The notes: generated from the letters alone by a model not told the origin. A DNA stretch of 64,000 nucleotides from Salminus brasiliensis (GCF_030463535.1 NC_132892.1:33720932-33784931), one strand, 5' to 3'. Shown: positions 11,378-24,100, numbered from the stretch's first letter. Program-made: numbers and translations.

Positions 11378-12971
11378 GTTAGCATGGAGCATTATTATTC
11401 TGGTCCTACTGTGACAATACACACCTTACAGTGTTCACTTTCACAAACGGAAGTTTTTATTTTGGAAAAGTGTAAATGTGTGTTTTGCTTTAGTAGGGTA
11501 AATACTGTGAATGGCTGAGCGTAAAAAACTGTGCTGTCTGTAGAGTGCTACTGTTGGGAAACATGTATCTTTATTTTTGCTGTTTCTTTTTTTCCCTTTT
11601 GCTGTAAAGTTGATTGATTTAGATTTAGAAATAGGACATTTTTAAATGACAGTGCCAATATGCTCCTCCTTGTCTCATATGCTGATAATAAGTAGAATAA
11701 TAATGCTGATATTTCACTACAGAACTACACTAGATTCTAGATTATTCTACTTTCCTTAGATCATCAATATGCAATCCTTCGGAAGTCTGTGGGTTATGTT
11801 CTACACTGTTATTTTTTGTGACTTGTAAGGTAAAATTGCACCATATTGCTTCATAAAGTGACATTTTAACCAAATTATTTTCATATTTTAATGTTTCCAC
11901 TGAGCTGTTGAGTGTGTTTAAGTATAAAGCTAAGCCAAGCAGGGACTAATTGGGAAAGATTCCTTAACATTTAAGCTTAAAAGTTTAACAGTGAAAGCAG
12001 TTAAACACGGTTTGGTAGATTTTGGGTTAATGGTACCACTTATGGTTATGGTTCTGGTTCACACAGTTGCCCATTTCTAAAGTGCAAGCTGTGCATCAAG
12101 TTTTGTCTCCTTATAAAACTACAGAGATAAAATACATGTGTGCTATGTATAGAGTTTATGTATTGTGTTTATGTATAGTGTTGTATGGTGTTCAAGGCTT
12201 CCCTTCACTTTAAGTCACATTTGTATCTTAAGGAGCTTTCAGAGTGAGGTTAGTTATGTTTTGTTTACAAAAAGTGTACATAAAAACAATGCTCATTTCA
12301 TTAGATGTTTTGCTTTTTTGAGTTGGGCTCAAGCTACTGAAGTGTGAAATAAAGATGGTGCTGCTTAATAGGTACAAGACAATTTATAATTACTGGGTAG
12401 TTGCATCCATTTAGTTGTTATTTTTAACTACGTAAATGTTGAGTAGACATGTATGATTCCAGCCTACATACAGTACATGGTTGGTCCTCTACTGCCATCT
12501 ACAGTAGAAAGAGTGTAACTGTGGGAGGGAAAATATTATTATGGTGCTTCTTTTGGATCATCCTTTACACATTTACACGTTTTCTAAAGTGCTAAAAAGC
12601 AGCAGAGTATTAAAACTACCCTGTTGTCTATCAGTAAACTCATACAAAGTTATGGTATAGTATAAAATAGTATATTTATTTATATTATGCTGTATGTTAT
12701 TCCACCAAACAGTGTGTATTATTCTGAACCCAAAAAATACATTTTAATTATAACATCTTTAGTAATTAAAGTAATTTAAAAACATATTTACACATCATTT
12801 GGGAGAAATTTGCAACTCTGTCCATCTCAGGGTCAAAAACAGGAAGTGACCAGTTCCTGGTTATTGCTGCTAAAGACACAGGGCAGAGTCACAAAAGTGG
12901 GGTCTTCCAGGCCTCTGATAGCTATGTGACATGTACAAGAGTTTAAATGTATCTGTGAACCTGTACTCAGA
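11378..12971. other. Gene 2 3' UTR and intergenic DNA
   Basis: A candidate poly(A) signal AATAAA lies at 12348-12353. The block 12460-12650 (ctctactgccatctacagtag, then cacatttacacgttttctaaagtgc) is repeated at 15490-15670, so this flank was duplicated with the gene. It contains a CTCF-like match at 12491-12505. At 12842 an aggaagtga core lies about 130 bases before the pseudogene start codon, as upstream of the intact genes. The short open frame at 12165-12347 has no support. Confidence 0.5.
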
Positions 12972-13905
12972 ATGAAGGTCCCCATAATTTTTCACCCTCT
13001 ACCCAAGTTCAGGTAACGAACTGCACTTCTAAATAATCAGCACAGTCAGTGTCAAATAAAGCCTTTACATAGATGGACCAGTGTGCAGTTCATCTAGCTT
13101 TGAAACTAGACATCTACACACCAGTGAAACTAAAGATAAATAAAGGTGAGTATCAAAAAAAACAATGCATACTATGAAGAACAGAAAACTGCTAAATCTC
13201 TTCTGTGAACCATATATTCATTGCAGTACAAGAAAACAGGAAAATCACCAGCCTCACCACCAACAAGCTCAGACCCATGGAGCAGTGAAGCCACTTCTTC
13301 CCAAACATCTACATCTACAGTAACCTCAACATATGAGACACTGACAGTTACAGTGCTCATACTGTTAATATAATGCTAAATTGGTAGACCTCTTAAAACA
13401 AGGTGATACAAAATGGTTCCATAAAGAACACATTTTCAAAAGAGCTGTAGGTATGAAGAACTTTTACATTTAAGCAAAAATACTTGAGTTTCTAAAATAA
13501 ATGATGTATTTATCATTATTATTTAAGTATAAATCATTTACAAAGACATTGTTTCAGTGCTCACCAAGAGACATTGTTGGATTGTACCAGAGCGCCATTT
13601 GACTTTTTCAGAGGACCGCAGTAGTACAGCTATATCTTACATACTACTATATCTTTATTTATAATGCATTTATTTAATATATGTGTACTACTACAGTCAA
13701 AGATCAGCAAACTGATTACCAAGTAAAACTAATCTCATTTTTTAATAAATACCTAAACACTGATTTACTAACCATCATTATGTTATGTTTCTCTAACACC
13801 AACATTTCCTGCTTACTCTGTGATTACTGTTGTGTCTGTGATTCTGATCCTGCTTTTGATTGGACTCTTCATAATCATTTGCCAAGAGATTTAAGACTCC
13901 CTCAG
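12972..13905 (+). pseudogene. CD300/pIgR-like pseudogene, Ig exon deleted
   Basis: The signal exon begins with ATG at 12972 and ends at a gtaac donor, but it is 41 bases long instead of 40, so it is out of frame. The next intron runs directly into the last 68 bases of an Ig1 exon at about 13078-13146 (ccagtgtgcag onward, with its gtgag donor). About 250 bases of Ig1 and its acceptor have been deleted, and no Ig2 exon follows. A stalk-like exon lies at 13227-13350, matching 9286-9408 of gene 2. TM sequence lies at 13811-13905, with no AG acceptor and an early TAA. No tail exons are seen. Confidence 0.8.
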
Positions 13906-15237
13906 CCCTTGGGCTGAAAATAAGGCAGTAACTGAAAAGTTTTTCACAGAAATGAATTAATTTAAAGGCAGTGAGCAGAGCCCTTGGATTAGCTCACACT
14001 TTAAACACTGGGTTCAAGTGTTTAATTGGGACCTGGGTTCTAAATCAAGAATCTACTTGGCTTGGCATGGCTTGTCTTTTCTTTCTTTCCACTTTTTCTT
14101 GCTCATAGTTTTACTTGTCTGTTCTTTTGTTCTAGTTACCTCTTTACCATATTACCTTCTGCCCCTTTACAAAGGTGCAGTGCTGAGCCACTGTTTGCTT
14201 TAATGCAGTGTCCAGCAGGTGCGTCTGATCAGCAGCAATCAGTGCTGGGGCTTCTGGGAAATTGAGTTTTTAGAGCTGCTCCCAGCTGCTTCCTTACTAC
14301 ATCGCCTTGGCCCCCTGCTGGTGACTGGCAGTGTGGACTAAACCCTTATATCAACACATCTCAGGACCACTGTATACTTTAACATAAACTTTAGTTTAGT
14401 TATGAAGTTATCTGATAATATTTTCCTGTTTTCTTTTCTCAAACATATTGTACATCATCTTCAGCAAAAGTCTGCAGCTCTGTTGCTCTCAGGGTAAAAA
14501 AGATGGATGGATGTATACATTGTCATATACATACATAGTAAAGATATTGCCTTGTCTGGTCTGATTGATTGTTTTAGGAATGTATATGTTTTTGGATGTT
14601 AAATTACAACAGTTTTTCCAAGTCCTTTTTCTGGAGAAGCAAAACACTGTAAAAATGTTTCTTAATAGATCTATGAAATCATCAAACAGTTGTGTTATGT
14701 TGCTTTGTTGGTGCAGAAGAATGCATAAAATTTAATGGGGGAGTATTTTACAAAGCATGATTTCTGAGTTAACTTTAGCCCAGTATTGAGAATTGTTGTT
14801 CAATGGGAATGTCTCTCCACTCTCTTCCTACCTAGTTAAACCTAGTTAAAGAAATCCTGCATTGTGCTCCCTAGGTAGCCATTCATTGTTCTAGTTTAGA
14901 AATGATGAGCACTTCAGCTTTTCTCTTTGAAAGGCAAAAATGTATTGTGTAAAACATCTACTCAGGTCTAGTCATGCTAATATAGTTAACTCCAATAGTT
15001 ATAATTAACTTCCTCTGGGATATGTGAATAACAAAATGCATGCCAAAGGTCATGTCATAAACAGTTGACTGAATGAGCATTTATGCACATCAAATATTAG
15101 TCCAGTGTATGGACTTTTTATATATGACACTGAAAGACTTACACTATTATAATAATATTATTTTTACTTTTAACTGAACTGTATCTAAATAGCATTGTCA
15201 ATGGTTTTTTCGCGTTGAACTATTTTAAAATGATTCC
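13906..15237. other. Intergenic DNA with a second promoter relic
   Basis: At 14380-14500 the sequence (tcttcagcaaaagtctgcagctctg, tctcaggg) matches 16370-16490, the 5' flank of gene 3, so a gene once began here and was lost. At 14304-14318 ggccccctgctgg contains a strong CTCF core in reverse. A weak tRNA-like SINE head may lie at 13970-14050. No coding sequence is visible. Confidence 0.45.
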
Positions 15238-15470
15238 CGGGCTTGGCAAGCTACCACTGTTTGGCCCTTGAGCAAGGCCCTTTACCCTCTCTGCTCCCCG
15301 GGCGCTGGAGTTGGCTGCCCACCGCTCTGGGTGTGTGTGTACTCACTGGCCCTAGTTCACTAGTGTGTGTGTGTTCACTACCACAGATGGGTTAAATGTG
15401 AAGGACACATTGTGCTGTACAGTGACAAATACGTGCACCTTTACCTTTACCTTTTTTACCTTTATAAATG
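15238..15470 (+). repeat. SINE-like interspersed element
   Basis: The blocks cccttgagcaaggccctttaccctctctg and ccgctctgggtgtgtgtgtactcact are typical of tRNA-derived fish SINEs and match a diverged copy at 1908-2110. It ends in a short acctttacctttacc run. Confidence 0.65.
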
Positions 15471-16439
15471 TTCACTCTGTTGTTATCCCGATCTACATAC
15501 AGTACATGAGCAGTCCTCTACTGCCATCTACCGTAGAAAGTGTGTAACAGTAGGCAGGAAAATAGTGATTCCCTATGCTAGTGGGCTATGGTGCTACCTT
15601 TGGAGAAATCTTCACACATTTACCTGTTTTCTAAAGTAGCAGAATATTTACACTACCCTGCTCTCTATCAGTGAAGTCATATATTAGAACTATCAGCTCA
15701 GTATATTTATTTCTATAATGCTATTATTCCATTAAACTGCTGAGTGTCTTAGTGTAATTATTTACTGAACGCCCCAAAAATAAAAAGCCCATTATGCAAT
15801 ATCATTAAAATGTGGATTTTGTATATCACTGTTATTTGCTTATTTTGCTCAATGCATTTTAAAAACAAATGAATATACTATATCTATGTATTTATTTAAA
15901 AAAAAAAAACTAATAAAAAAAATACTAAATGGCAGTATAGGCTTTCTGGTAGAAACAAGGAATTAAAAACAAAAGCACATACAATTCAATAAAGACGAGA
16001 AGAGTGGAGGCCAAATAAAAAGGAACAATGACAGTATAAAATAAATCCATGTATTTCTACCTGCATGAGTGAACTTTGCTTTTTTAATAAAGAAGTAGGC
16101 CGTTTGCACAGCCTTGCAATGGCATGCATTGATGTTTTCAGTAACTTAAACTTTCAATAGTATGATCATCTTGTGCAGACCTTCTGATAGATAGCAATAC
16201 AGAATCAAAAACACAAATATGTACAATTCAATAAAGAAGTAATATACTGTATCTTTACTTATTCACACAGTGTTTTCAAGTATGTATTGGATTTAATGAC
16301 TTTTATTTAAAGGTACATTTTAACTGTATACAGAATATACAAAATACTGCTTGAATACAAACTTGTTACTTTGGCATAACCTTTGGTTCATAAGGTTATC
16401 TGAAACCATCTTACTGCTTTCTTTTCTCAGAAGTATTTC
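15471..16439. other. Intergenic DNA
   Basis: The block 15490-15670 duplicates 12460-12650, including a CTCF-like match at 15520-15534. The remainder is AT-rich with poly-A runs near 15897-15920 and no gene. Confidence 0.4.
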
Positions 16440-18402
16440 ACATTATCCTCAGCAAACATTTGCAGCTCTCTGTCTCATAAAGTTTCATAATGCCTCATAT
16501 CTGTCTGAAGCTAGATTACACTAGAGCTGGTGTAGATCTGAGATCTGAGAACATATGTAAACTTGAAGTCAATCAGTAAAACCTGCTGATGATCTAATAA
16601 ACTAATTTCCTTCATACCCAGGTATTCAACACATATTAGTTCCCTGACCACAAACCAAAAATATCCTCAACCTTTAAAATGGCATCATCTTCAGCTCTTG
16701 CAACATGATCTTTCACACATGAAAACACCCACACATACACAGCTCATCTACTCATTTAATCCCTTCTGATCAGATTATTAATGGCATCTGATTTTTGAAT
16801 TATGATTGTATTTCTCTATCCCCAGCATCTAAGCCTTCCTCTGTGATCACTGCTGTGTCTGTCATCCTGGTTGTGCTTTTAATTGGACTCTTATTCTTTA
16901 TAATCATTCTCCGAAAGAGTCTCAAGACTCGAGGTACGCACACTCACACATATAGAAAGACAGATTTAGGTTGCATGATTACGTGCAGTTGATTAACTTT
17001 TTGAAATGAGTTTCTCAATGAACACACACACATACAAACATGATTGTATTGGGCTATTGGGAAATATTGAGACTTGAAAAAAGGTTAGCTTCTATTGCTG
17101 ACACAAATGTGCAAATGCACAGTTTTGTAGCACTTACACCTATGACCATAAAGTTCAGATTTGGTCTCATCACTCCAAATTATTTTGTTGCAGAGGTTTC
17201 GAGGTTTCTCTGTATGCTGATTGGGATATTATGTAGGTGGTTTTGTAGTGTTGGTGCAGCAGTGTTTTTCTTTTTCTTAAGGTTTTGCAAATACAGTCCC
17301 TGTAAAGTGACTCATTATGACACAGTCAAAGGCCATGTTATGGTTTCCAAAAAAACATTACTTTATTTGGATTACATTCTTTGGGTTTACTCATTCCTTA
17401 GATTTACTCATTTTCAAGATTAACGCATGCTTAATTGTTAAGCTGATGGATAAATCTGTATATGTGTTATCAAACACGTTCATGAGGATATTGGTTTATT
17501 AGTCCTTGGTGGACTACTAGGCATATACACATGCTACCCTCTGCTGACTATAAATAAACCTACATCAGAAAAACTAAAATAGGCTGTGAACGCAAATCCC
17601 ACTGTTTATATTCCAAATAATATAACATATCTCTTAATAATACAATTAACTTAATATTTCTTTTCAGATCCAGCCCTGACCCCAAGCCAGTCCCTCAGAG
17701 GCTCCTTCAACAATAACACGGTAAGTCATGCATGTATTTTATAATCAGTTTTGAACCCCTATTGTAGCTTAATAGATTAACTAATGCTTAGTAAGTTAGT
17801 AAAAAGTAATCAGGTTTTATTACAGCGCTTCTTTTAAAATACATCTAAATAAATAAAAAAACGCAGGGTTAAACATGTAATGACTAATTAACAGCCCATT
17901 ATTTATATTTAGCTAATGCTTAAGCACTTACAAACTAATCAGTAAGTAATCAAATGTTTCTAAATTAGTTGAGTATTATTCAGCACTATAACAAAAAAAC
18001 CTTTTCTGACAAATAGTAAAATCTGTAACACGTTTTTAACATCTAGTGTTTCTAAACATTTACTGATTCGGACTATTCTTTCAGGTAACTCTGGCCATCT
18101 ATGAGGAGATTAAAGACACCAGACACCTTCCTACTTCAAACACTGGAGCTTCCACAGTCTACTCTAATGCCCTACTACCTCCAAACCCATCAGATCCTTC
18201 TCAAACTGTGTATGACAACATCCAGTTAGTCAAAAGTTTTGGAGATTTTTCAAATCTAGTTTACTCTACAGCTCCTGATCAGGCTGTCTACTCTACACCT
18301 CGATTACCCACAAGCTCCTCTGGTTCCCTAGTAAGTGGTGCTCCAAAATCTGCAAGGAAGTCTGGAGATGACCCAGCTTATGCTACTGTGAAATTCAGCT
18401 AG
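16440..18402 (+). pseudogene. Gene 3: CD300/pIgR-like gene lacking signal and Ig exons
   Basis: The family 5' flank and 5' UTR are recognisable at 16440-16560 (gctggtgtagatctgagatctgagaac). No signal or Ig exon follows. At about 16620-16730 comes a decayed stalk exon resembling 9685-9789. The 3' half is intact: TM 16826-16933, cytoplasmic 17668-17720, and last exon 18085-18402. The tail has YEEI, YSNA, YDNI (a Grb2-type YxN), YSTA, YSTP and YATV. The TAG at 18400 comes early compared with genes 2 and 8. In frame after it, up to a second stop at 18475, lies the family's final CDYATV motif. Without Ig exons this copy is most simply a pseudogene, though its 3' exons have stayed open and could be used by an upstream gene through splicing. 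Confidence 0.75.
17532..17547 (-). promoter_or_regulatory. CTCF-like site, gene 3 intron
   Basis: The plus strand reads tgctaccctctgctga. Its reverse complement matches CCASYAGRKGGCRSY at 13 of 15 positions. It is in the intron before the cytoplasmic exon, as in the paralogs. Confidence 0.4.
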
Positions 18403-20099
18403 AATCTTGCTGTTACCATGGCAACTGTCAACAAGAAGGAGGACTCATGTGACTATGCTACTGTCAAACTAGGCTAGATTAATAAGTAGCTGTTCTTTTT
18501 TGTCCATTTCCACCCAACTCAGATTGTAAAGTGTACCTTTCAGGAGATTTGTTTTTTAATTGTGTAAAGGTGTGTTTAAATTTACTGGTTATTAGGGTGG
18601 GTGAAACGCAATTTAATTTAATTGGTGTAATGCCTGGAGATGAAACATAACCTCTCTTCTTTGCTTGAAGTTGCCTTCTGTCTGTGTTTTTATATAAATG
18701 CTAATGTGAAAATGCAAAACAGTGCTTTAATTCCTGTTTGTAATGTATAAGAATTCTGATATTCTTCTTCCCTACTATATTATTTAAACAAAACCTGATG
18801 GTCTTCAGGGTGTTTTCCATACTCTGTCAGGGTATATCTTTTTTGAATTACTGGAAATGATACAATGCAACATTTATTTTTCATGCATTCTTTATGTAAT
18901 GCATGTACTGCATAAAAGTACTGCATATAAGTTTATACAACATTCCAACTTGGAAAACAACTGGGCTAAAATATGCCACCATCCTGAGATGGTCCAAGAT
19001 GCAATCCAAGATGACTTTGAAGAACATGAGAGTTGCACTTTTGCATGCACAGTACAGACAGCTGGGTTGAGTATGTAATAAATAGTTGCTACTGAGTAAA
19101 ATAGAATTTGAAAACACGAAGCATTTCATTCTCCCAGAGTAGCACTTCTACAATCTAGTCAAACTTCCCTTCTCTGCTTCTCTTCAAAGAGGCCCTAGAT
19201 TGAAAAACAATGGTACAGTTGAATAATGAGATCTAGGTGGGGAAAAAGTGTTGACTCTGTTAACTTTATTAACACCCCTAAAATGTACATACACCAAGCC
19301 CACTATAAAAACTTTTCAGGGCTAAACCGAACAGCTACTTCAGGATCACAAAAAGCTAACACTAAGTGAACCAATGAAGAACTGCAGTAAGTGCCATTGC
19401 AGGTGTCCATGTAGAGAGGGCCTTACTGTACCAGAATGTTCTACAATGCAAGTGTGCAGCAACCCTATCTGGCAAAATGCAGGAATAATTAAAGTTAAAG
19501 AGATAAAAGCTAGACTAGGCTAGGATATGCTATGCAGCTGTGGGATTTCACCAGTGCCATCAATAAAAGCATGTTTCTACAAGTCCCCCATAAAAGGAAA
19601 ATGGCATATTTCATTCTTAGGTAAAATAGCAGGATTCTAAATTGTATTGTAAAACCATGTCTGAACATATTTCAGTCACATATCATTATTTATACATCAA
19701 CATCAACTTAAATACTCAATGCATGCATGCTATGGAACCTCTATTACCCAGACTGTGATCTAGATTAGTGTCCCTGACCTGCATATTTTAGTGTTTAACC
19801 TGTTCTTAACATAAAGTGTACTAAACATCAAGTCCAACAGAACCTGATTCAATTGAACTAAATTCATCATGAATTTATAAAAAAATATTTTGATGCACTT
19901 TTTACACACTTCACACTCTGTCTTGGTGTTTACAGCTCTGTCTCAGTTAATTAAGGAAGTGGGCATGGCATCACTTTCTGGTGGAGATGCAGCTAAAGGC
20001 ACTGCGGAGGCACTAAGTGATAGACAGTGTGTTTTAGATTATCTGATGTCAGTCTGAAGTGGAGTAGAGCTGATGCAGATCTGTAAGCCTGTACTCAGA
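18403..20099. other. Intergenic DNA and 5' flank of gene 4
   Basis: No gene seen in 18480-19900. At 19955-19964 ggaagtgggc, with an ETS/PU.1-type core, lies 145 bases before the gene 4 start codon and matches the blocks upstream of genes 2, 5, 7 and 8. The 5' UTR phrase gtagagctgatgcagatctg at about 20062 is also shared by the family. Confidence 0.5.
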
Positions 20100-23000
20100 A
20101 TGAAGATCCTCCTCATCTTCACCTTATACCTGATGTCAGGTAAGAAACTGCACTTCTAAATAATCAGCACTTTCAGCTGTGTCAAATAAAAGCTTTACCT
20201 AGATGGAAATTTGGCTCTTTTAGTAGGTGGTGGAGACTCTAATGAAGTGACAGGATTCTCAGGAGGAGGAGTTCTCATGAAGTGTAAATATGACAGAAGT
20301 TACACATCAAACCCAAAGTATTTCTGTAAGCATTCATGGACAAACTGTGCTGACCAGATCAGGACAGGAGTTAGTAATGAGTGGGTAAACACAGAAAGAT
20401 TCTCACTGCTTGATAACACCAGCACTGCAGAGTTCTGGGTGTTGATCAGAGAGCTCACTGTGGAGGACTCTGGAACGTACCAGTGTGGAGTGGATAAAAA
20501 CTGGCAGTTAGATGACCACACAACAGTGCAACTGCAGATAAAAGAAGGTACGAATCTCCCACCACTGCATTTGTTAATTATCCCAAACTTGCACCAATAT
20601 TTGCATCAGCTGCAGACCCAGAATATAGCCAGACCCAGAGGAGGTATGCCAATTATACATATAAAACATTATTAGAATACACATCTCTCTGAATTTCTTT
20701 CATATTTGATATAATTTAAACTACTTTTGAAACTGTGGTTTCTACAGAACATATTTCCTAATACTGTCTGCAGTGATAGTTGCAAAATATTGTATTGGTG
20801 TGAACACAGCAATTCTGTGCTTTGTTTTTTGCCAAGGAAATATGTTTATTTCTGTACTGATGTAATTTTATTGCATCACGACCATGTTTATATAGGATGA
20901 AATGAAGTGTTTAGGACAAGGGATGCACAATATTGAAAAAACTGACACTGCATTAGTGTTTTTCTGCAATATATAATTATCATGTCCACCAATAAAAATA
21001 CTGCTTTTTGTTCCATATTTAATCAAATTATGCAACATGTTGCAGTACTGATGTTGCACTCCATGTATCCACAGATTAGAGTAAAATAATACTGATGATA
21101 ATGATAATGATATTGGGCAGTCTCTGGTACATATGTCATGGAAAATGAGAAAAGTGGAAATTTTTCTTTTGCATAAGGCAGCAAAAAAGTTGTAACATTG
21201 AAATAAATTTGCCTCACACAACAATGTGACTATTGTGCATGTCCACCCTGTGATGACACTGCTGAGACAATATTTTGTGCAGCTCTATTTAGAGCTAATA
21301 CTAAAGGCAGATCTAAGGTGATTAGGTATAAAATGTTTTCTGGATTAGACCACTGCTCTATGAGCTAACCAATAAATGGGATTTATGTCAATCACTATTA
21401 CCACAGAAGAATGGGTTATACATTTCAATTTAATAAATATATTCTCTGACATAATATGGCATAATTATTGTCTCTTACAATAAGCTACTGGGAAAGTTAA
21501 TCCACAGATCTATACAATTTTTTTTTTCACTTCTCTAGAAAATGTTAAAAATTATTTTGCTTGGTTGGCTAGAGTAGTATGGAGTTCCCATGCATTTATT
21601 TATCAACATGTAACACTGTATACATGTTCTCTTCTTCTACATCCTGTTGTTTACAAATATGAACTGAACATTTTGAGGAAGTGTGGTCTCCAAAGTTGTG
21701 ATATGCAGAGAGTAAAAGTAATCAAGTGCAGTACTAAAATTTACAAATGTTACTGTAAAGGCAGGAATAAAATCAGGACTTTGTTTAAATGTGGGTCTTG
21801 GCTGATTGTTTCTGGTTGACAGATCAATCCATTGATAAGAACATCAGTGTGAATGGCAATGAAGGGAGAGCAACAAACATCAGCTGCAAGTACCCACAAT
21901 CTCATATGACAGACCCCAAGTTTTTCTGCAGACGAGATGGCAATGCTGACTGTGCTTATAAAACATTTGTCAAAGAAAATAGTATATGGATAAAGGAGGG
22001 AAAATTCTCTCATTATGATGAAAGAGCAAATAAGATTTTCACTGTGAGTATCAGCAGTCTGACTGAGGAAGACACTGGTGAATACTGGTGTGGAGCTGAA
22101 TCAGACTGGGAATCTGATCATGGATATAAGGCTTATATGACAGAGGTCAATGTCAGAGTTACAGGTGAGTTAATTAAATGCAGAAGTTAACAAAATACTG
22201 TACTTGATCATATACTATATATACATAACACTTTAACATTTAAAATGAAAATGTTTAAGAATCGGTGACTGAAACAGCAACCAGAATTTCAACATATATC
22301 ACTGGGACAGCTCACAAGACTCCATCATCTGGTGAGTCTCTACATCTGAACACCAGTGTCCACAGAATATTTATTCAAATACAATATTACATGATATTTA
22401 TATGACTTTTATATTATTTGTATTATTCATTATTATATTATTTGTTTATTTCTTTATAAATATTCCACAAAAACATTTAAGAAACAATGTAACTGCTTTG
22501 CATTAAAACTCTGCTTTGTAAATCCAAACTCTAGGGTCGACAAGTCAATTTCCTTCATCACCTGCAGAACAATCTACACAGAGTGACTCTCCAACAGGTG
22601 AGTTCCCACTGCCCCACTTCACTGCACACTCACCAAATAAATAATTTTAAGTAAATCAGTTCATGGTTTTACATTTGTTTGTTTTTGTGATTATAAATGT
22701 GCATGTGTGTGTTCTTTGTATAGGCTTTCTGAGTCGGGCTGTGTACTCCTCTATCACTGCTGGTTTGGTGTTGTTCATCGCTGGTTTGATTACAGTAACC
22801 TACTGCAAAATAAAGAACAATGGTAAAAACAATTTATTTTAAGGTCTATGCTGAAATAACCACACTGATTACATTAATCCACATTACAGTAAGAAAAGTG
22901 TGAGGGTGACCATTTTTGTTGTCACATGAAAAAAAAAGGTTTATTCTGTGCTGCCATTCTCAATCTCCAACAGGCCAAGAATGTATCATTCAACCATTCA

Positions 23001-23328
23001 GAAAGGTGAGCCAAAAGACCAAGGTTTCCTCTCATATTATTAATATTATATTAATTATCAATTTGACAAACTTCTAATTATATACATACATTTATATTAA
23101 TTTCAGACTAATGGAAATGCTCTAATAACAAACTTTCTACCTCCCTAGACAACAGCAATTGCCAACAACTCTCTCTACCAGAGTTCAGATCCCAACACTG
23201 AACAACCAGATTCAGTCTACCAGAATGTAATCCGCGACACCAACCAATCGGATTCAATTTACCAGAGTCTGAACCCCATCCTGTCAGATTCAGTTTACCA
23301 GACTCTGCCACTAACCAATCAGATTTAG
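20100..23328 (+). CDS. Gene 4: CD300/pIgR-like inhibitory receptor with repeated ITIMs, 383 aa
   Basis: Eight exons: 20100-20139, 20224-20547, 21823-22164, 22260-22331, 22535-22597, 22724-22822, 22974-23005, 23149-23328, stop TAG at 23326. Signal peptide start is MKILLIFTLYLMS. Two V-type Ig domains follow, with YFC...NC and FFC...DC second disulphides and the DSGTYQC and DTGEYWC motifs. Stalk exons are short (24 and 21 codons). The TM segment (SSITAGLVLFIAGLITVTY) has no charge. The tail is unlike the other copies: about 14-residue units with SLYQSS, SVYQNV, SIYQSL and SVYQTL, the last three being exact ITIMs. This is the clearest inhibitory member in the window and would be expected to recruit SHP-1 or SHP-2 when phosphorylated. 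An earlier acceptor at 23104-23105 would lead to a stop within 14 codons, so 23149 is preferred. TM and tail are swapped relative to genes 2, 7 and 8, while the Ig exons are close paralogs. Confidence 0.87.
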
Positions 23329-23745
23329 ACTACTAGAGTATGAATCCTAATACAACCAATCATATTTTAGATTCAGATCAGAATTCAGAATGTAAGTAAA
23401 AATAACAGGTCTGTGTTAACAATAACATTAATATGAATCATTTTAGATTATGGACTCAACATGTAATGTTTAGTTTTCCTCTCAAAACTGCAATATGTAC
23501 AGGACATACAAAGATTGATTCTTGAATAGTGTATATTTTTTAATTAAATTGTACCCTTTCAATTATACAGTGATACATTCATATATTGTGAAGTGTATTC
23601 ATTTAAAACACCCAAAAAAATAATAGTTAATTTTACTTCTTTAACTACCCTGTTTTTCTGATTTCACAATTCACAAGAAAGACTTTGGTTCCACAAATTT
23701 CCTGTTATAAAACATAATTTTATAAAACATTTTCAAACATCATGA
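23329..23745. other. 3' flank of gene 4
   Basis: AT-rich 3' UTR or intergenic DNA. Just after the stop the sequence still resembles the tail repeat (ctactagagtatgaatcctaatacaaccaatcat), so one more repeat unit has decayed past the stop codon. No clear poly(A) signal. Confidence 0.45.
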
Positions 23746-23754
23746 CAATGCATT

Positions 23755-24040
23755 AGTCAAGTCAAGTCAAGTCAAGTGGGTTTATTGTTATTTCAACTAC
23801 ATACAGAGTACACAGTGAAACGAAACAACGTTCCTCCCGGACCATGGTGCAACATAGACAGTGCATACAAGACACAAGTGCAACACAAACAAACAAGTGC
23901 GGACAGACAACACAGTACAGACAGAGGATAATAAATAATGACTGTAGTGTGCAAGTTGTGCAATGTGCGATAAATAGAGTCCAGTGAGGTAGTAAAGTTG
24001 TCAGTGCAAATGCTTGTGCAAAAAATGCTTCCCATGTTAT
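23755..24040. repeat. Interspersed fish repeat with (TCAAG)n head
   Basis: Starts with four gtcaa units, then tttattgttatttcaactacatacagagtacacagtgaaacgaaac. This phrase is common in fish genomes as a short interspersed repeat. It ends near a GA-rich microsatellite at 24060-24100. The open frame on the minus strand is not a gene. Confidence 0.65.
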
Positions 24041-24059
24041 CTGGGATAAATGGTTGGAA

Positions 24060-24100
24060 AGAGAGAGAGAGGGAGAGAGAGAGAGAGAGAGGGGGAGAGT
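24060..24100. repeat. (GA)n microsatellite
   Basis: About 40 bases of GA with occasional GGG interruptions, at the end of the preceding interspersed repeat. Confidence 0.9.

Noticed and set aside
13172-13360. Minus-strand frame over the pseudogene stalk
   Set aside because: Antisense shadow of the Ser/Thr/Pro stalk exon.
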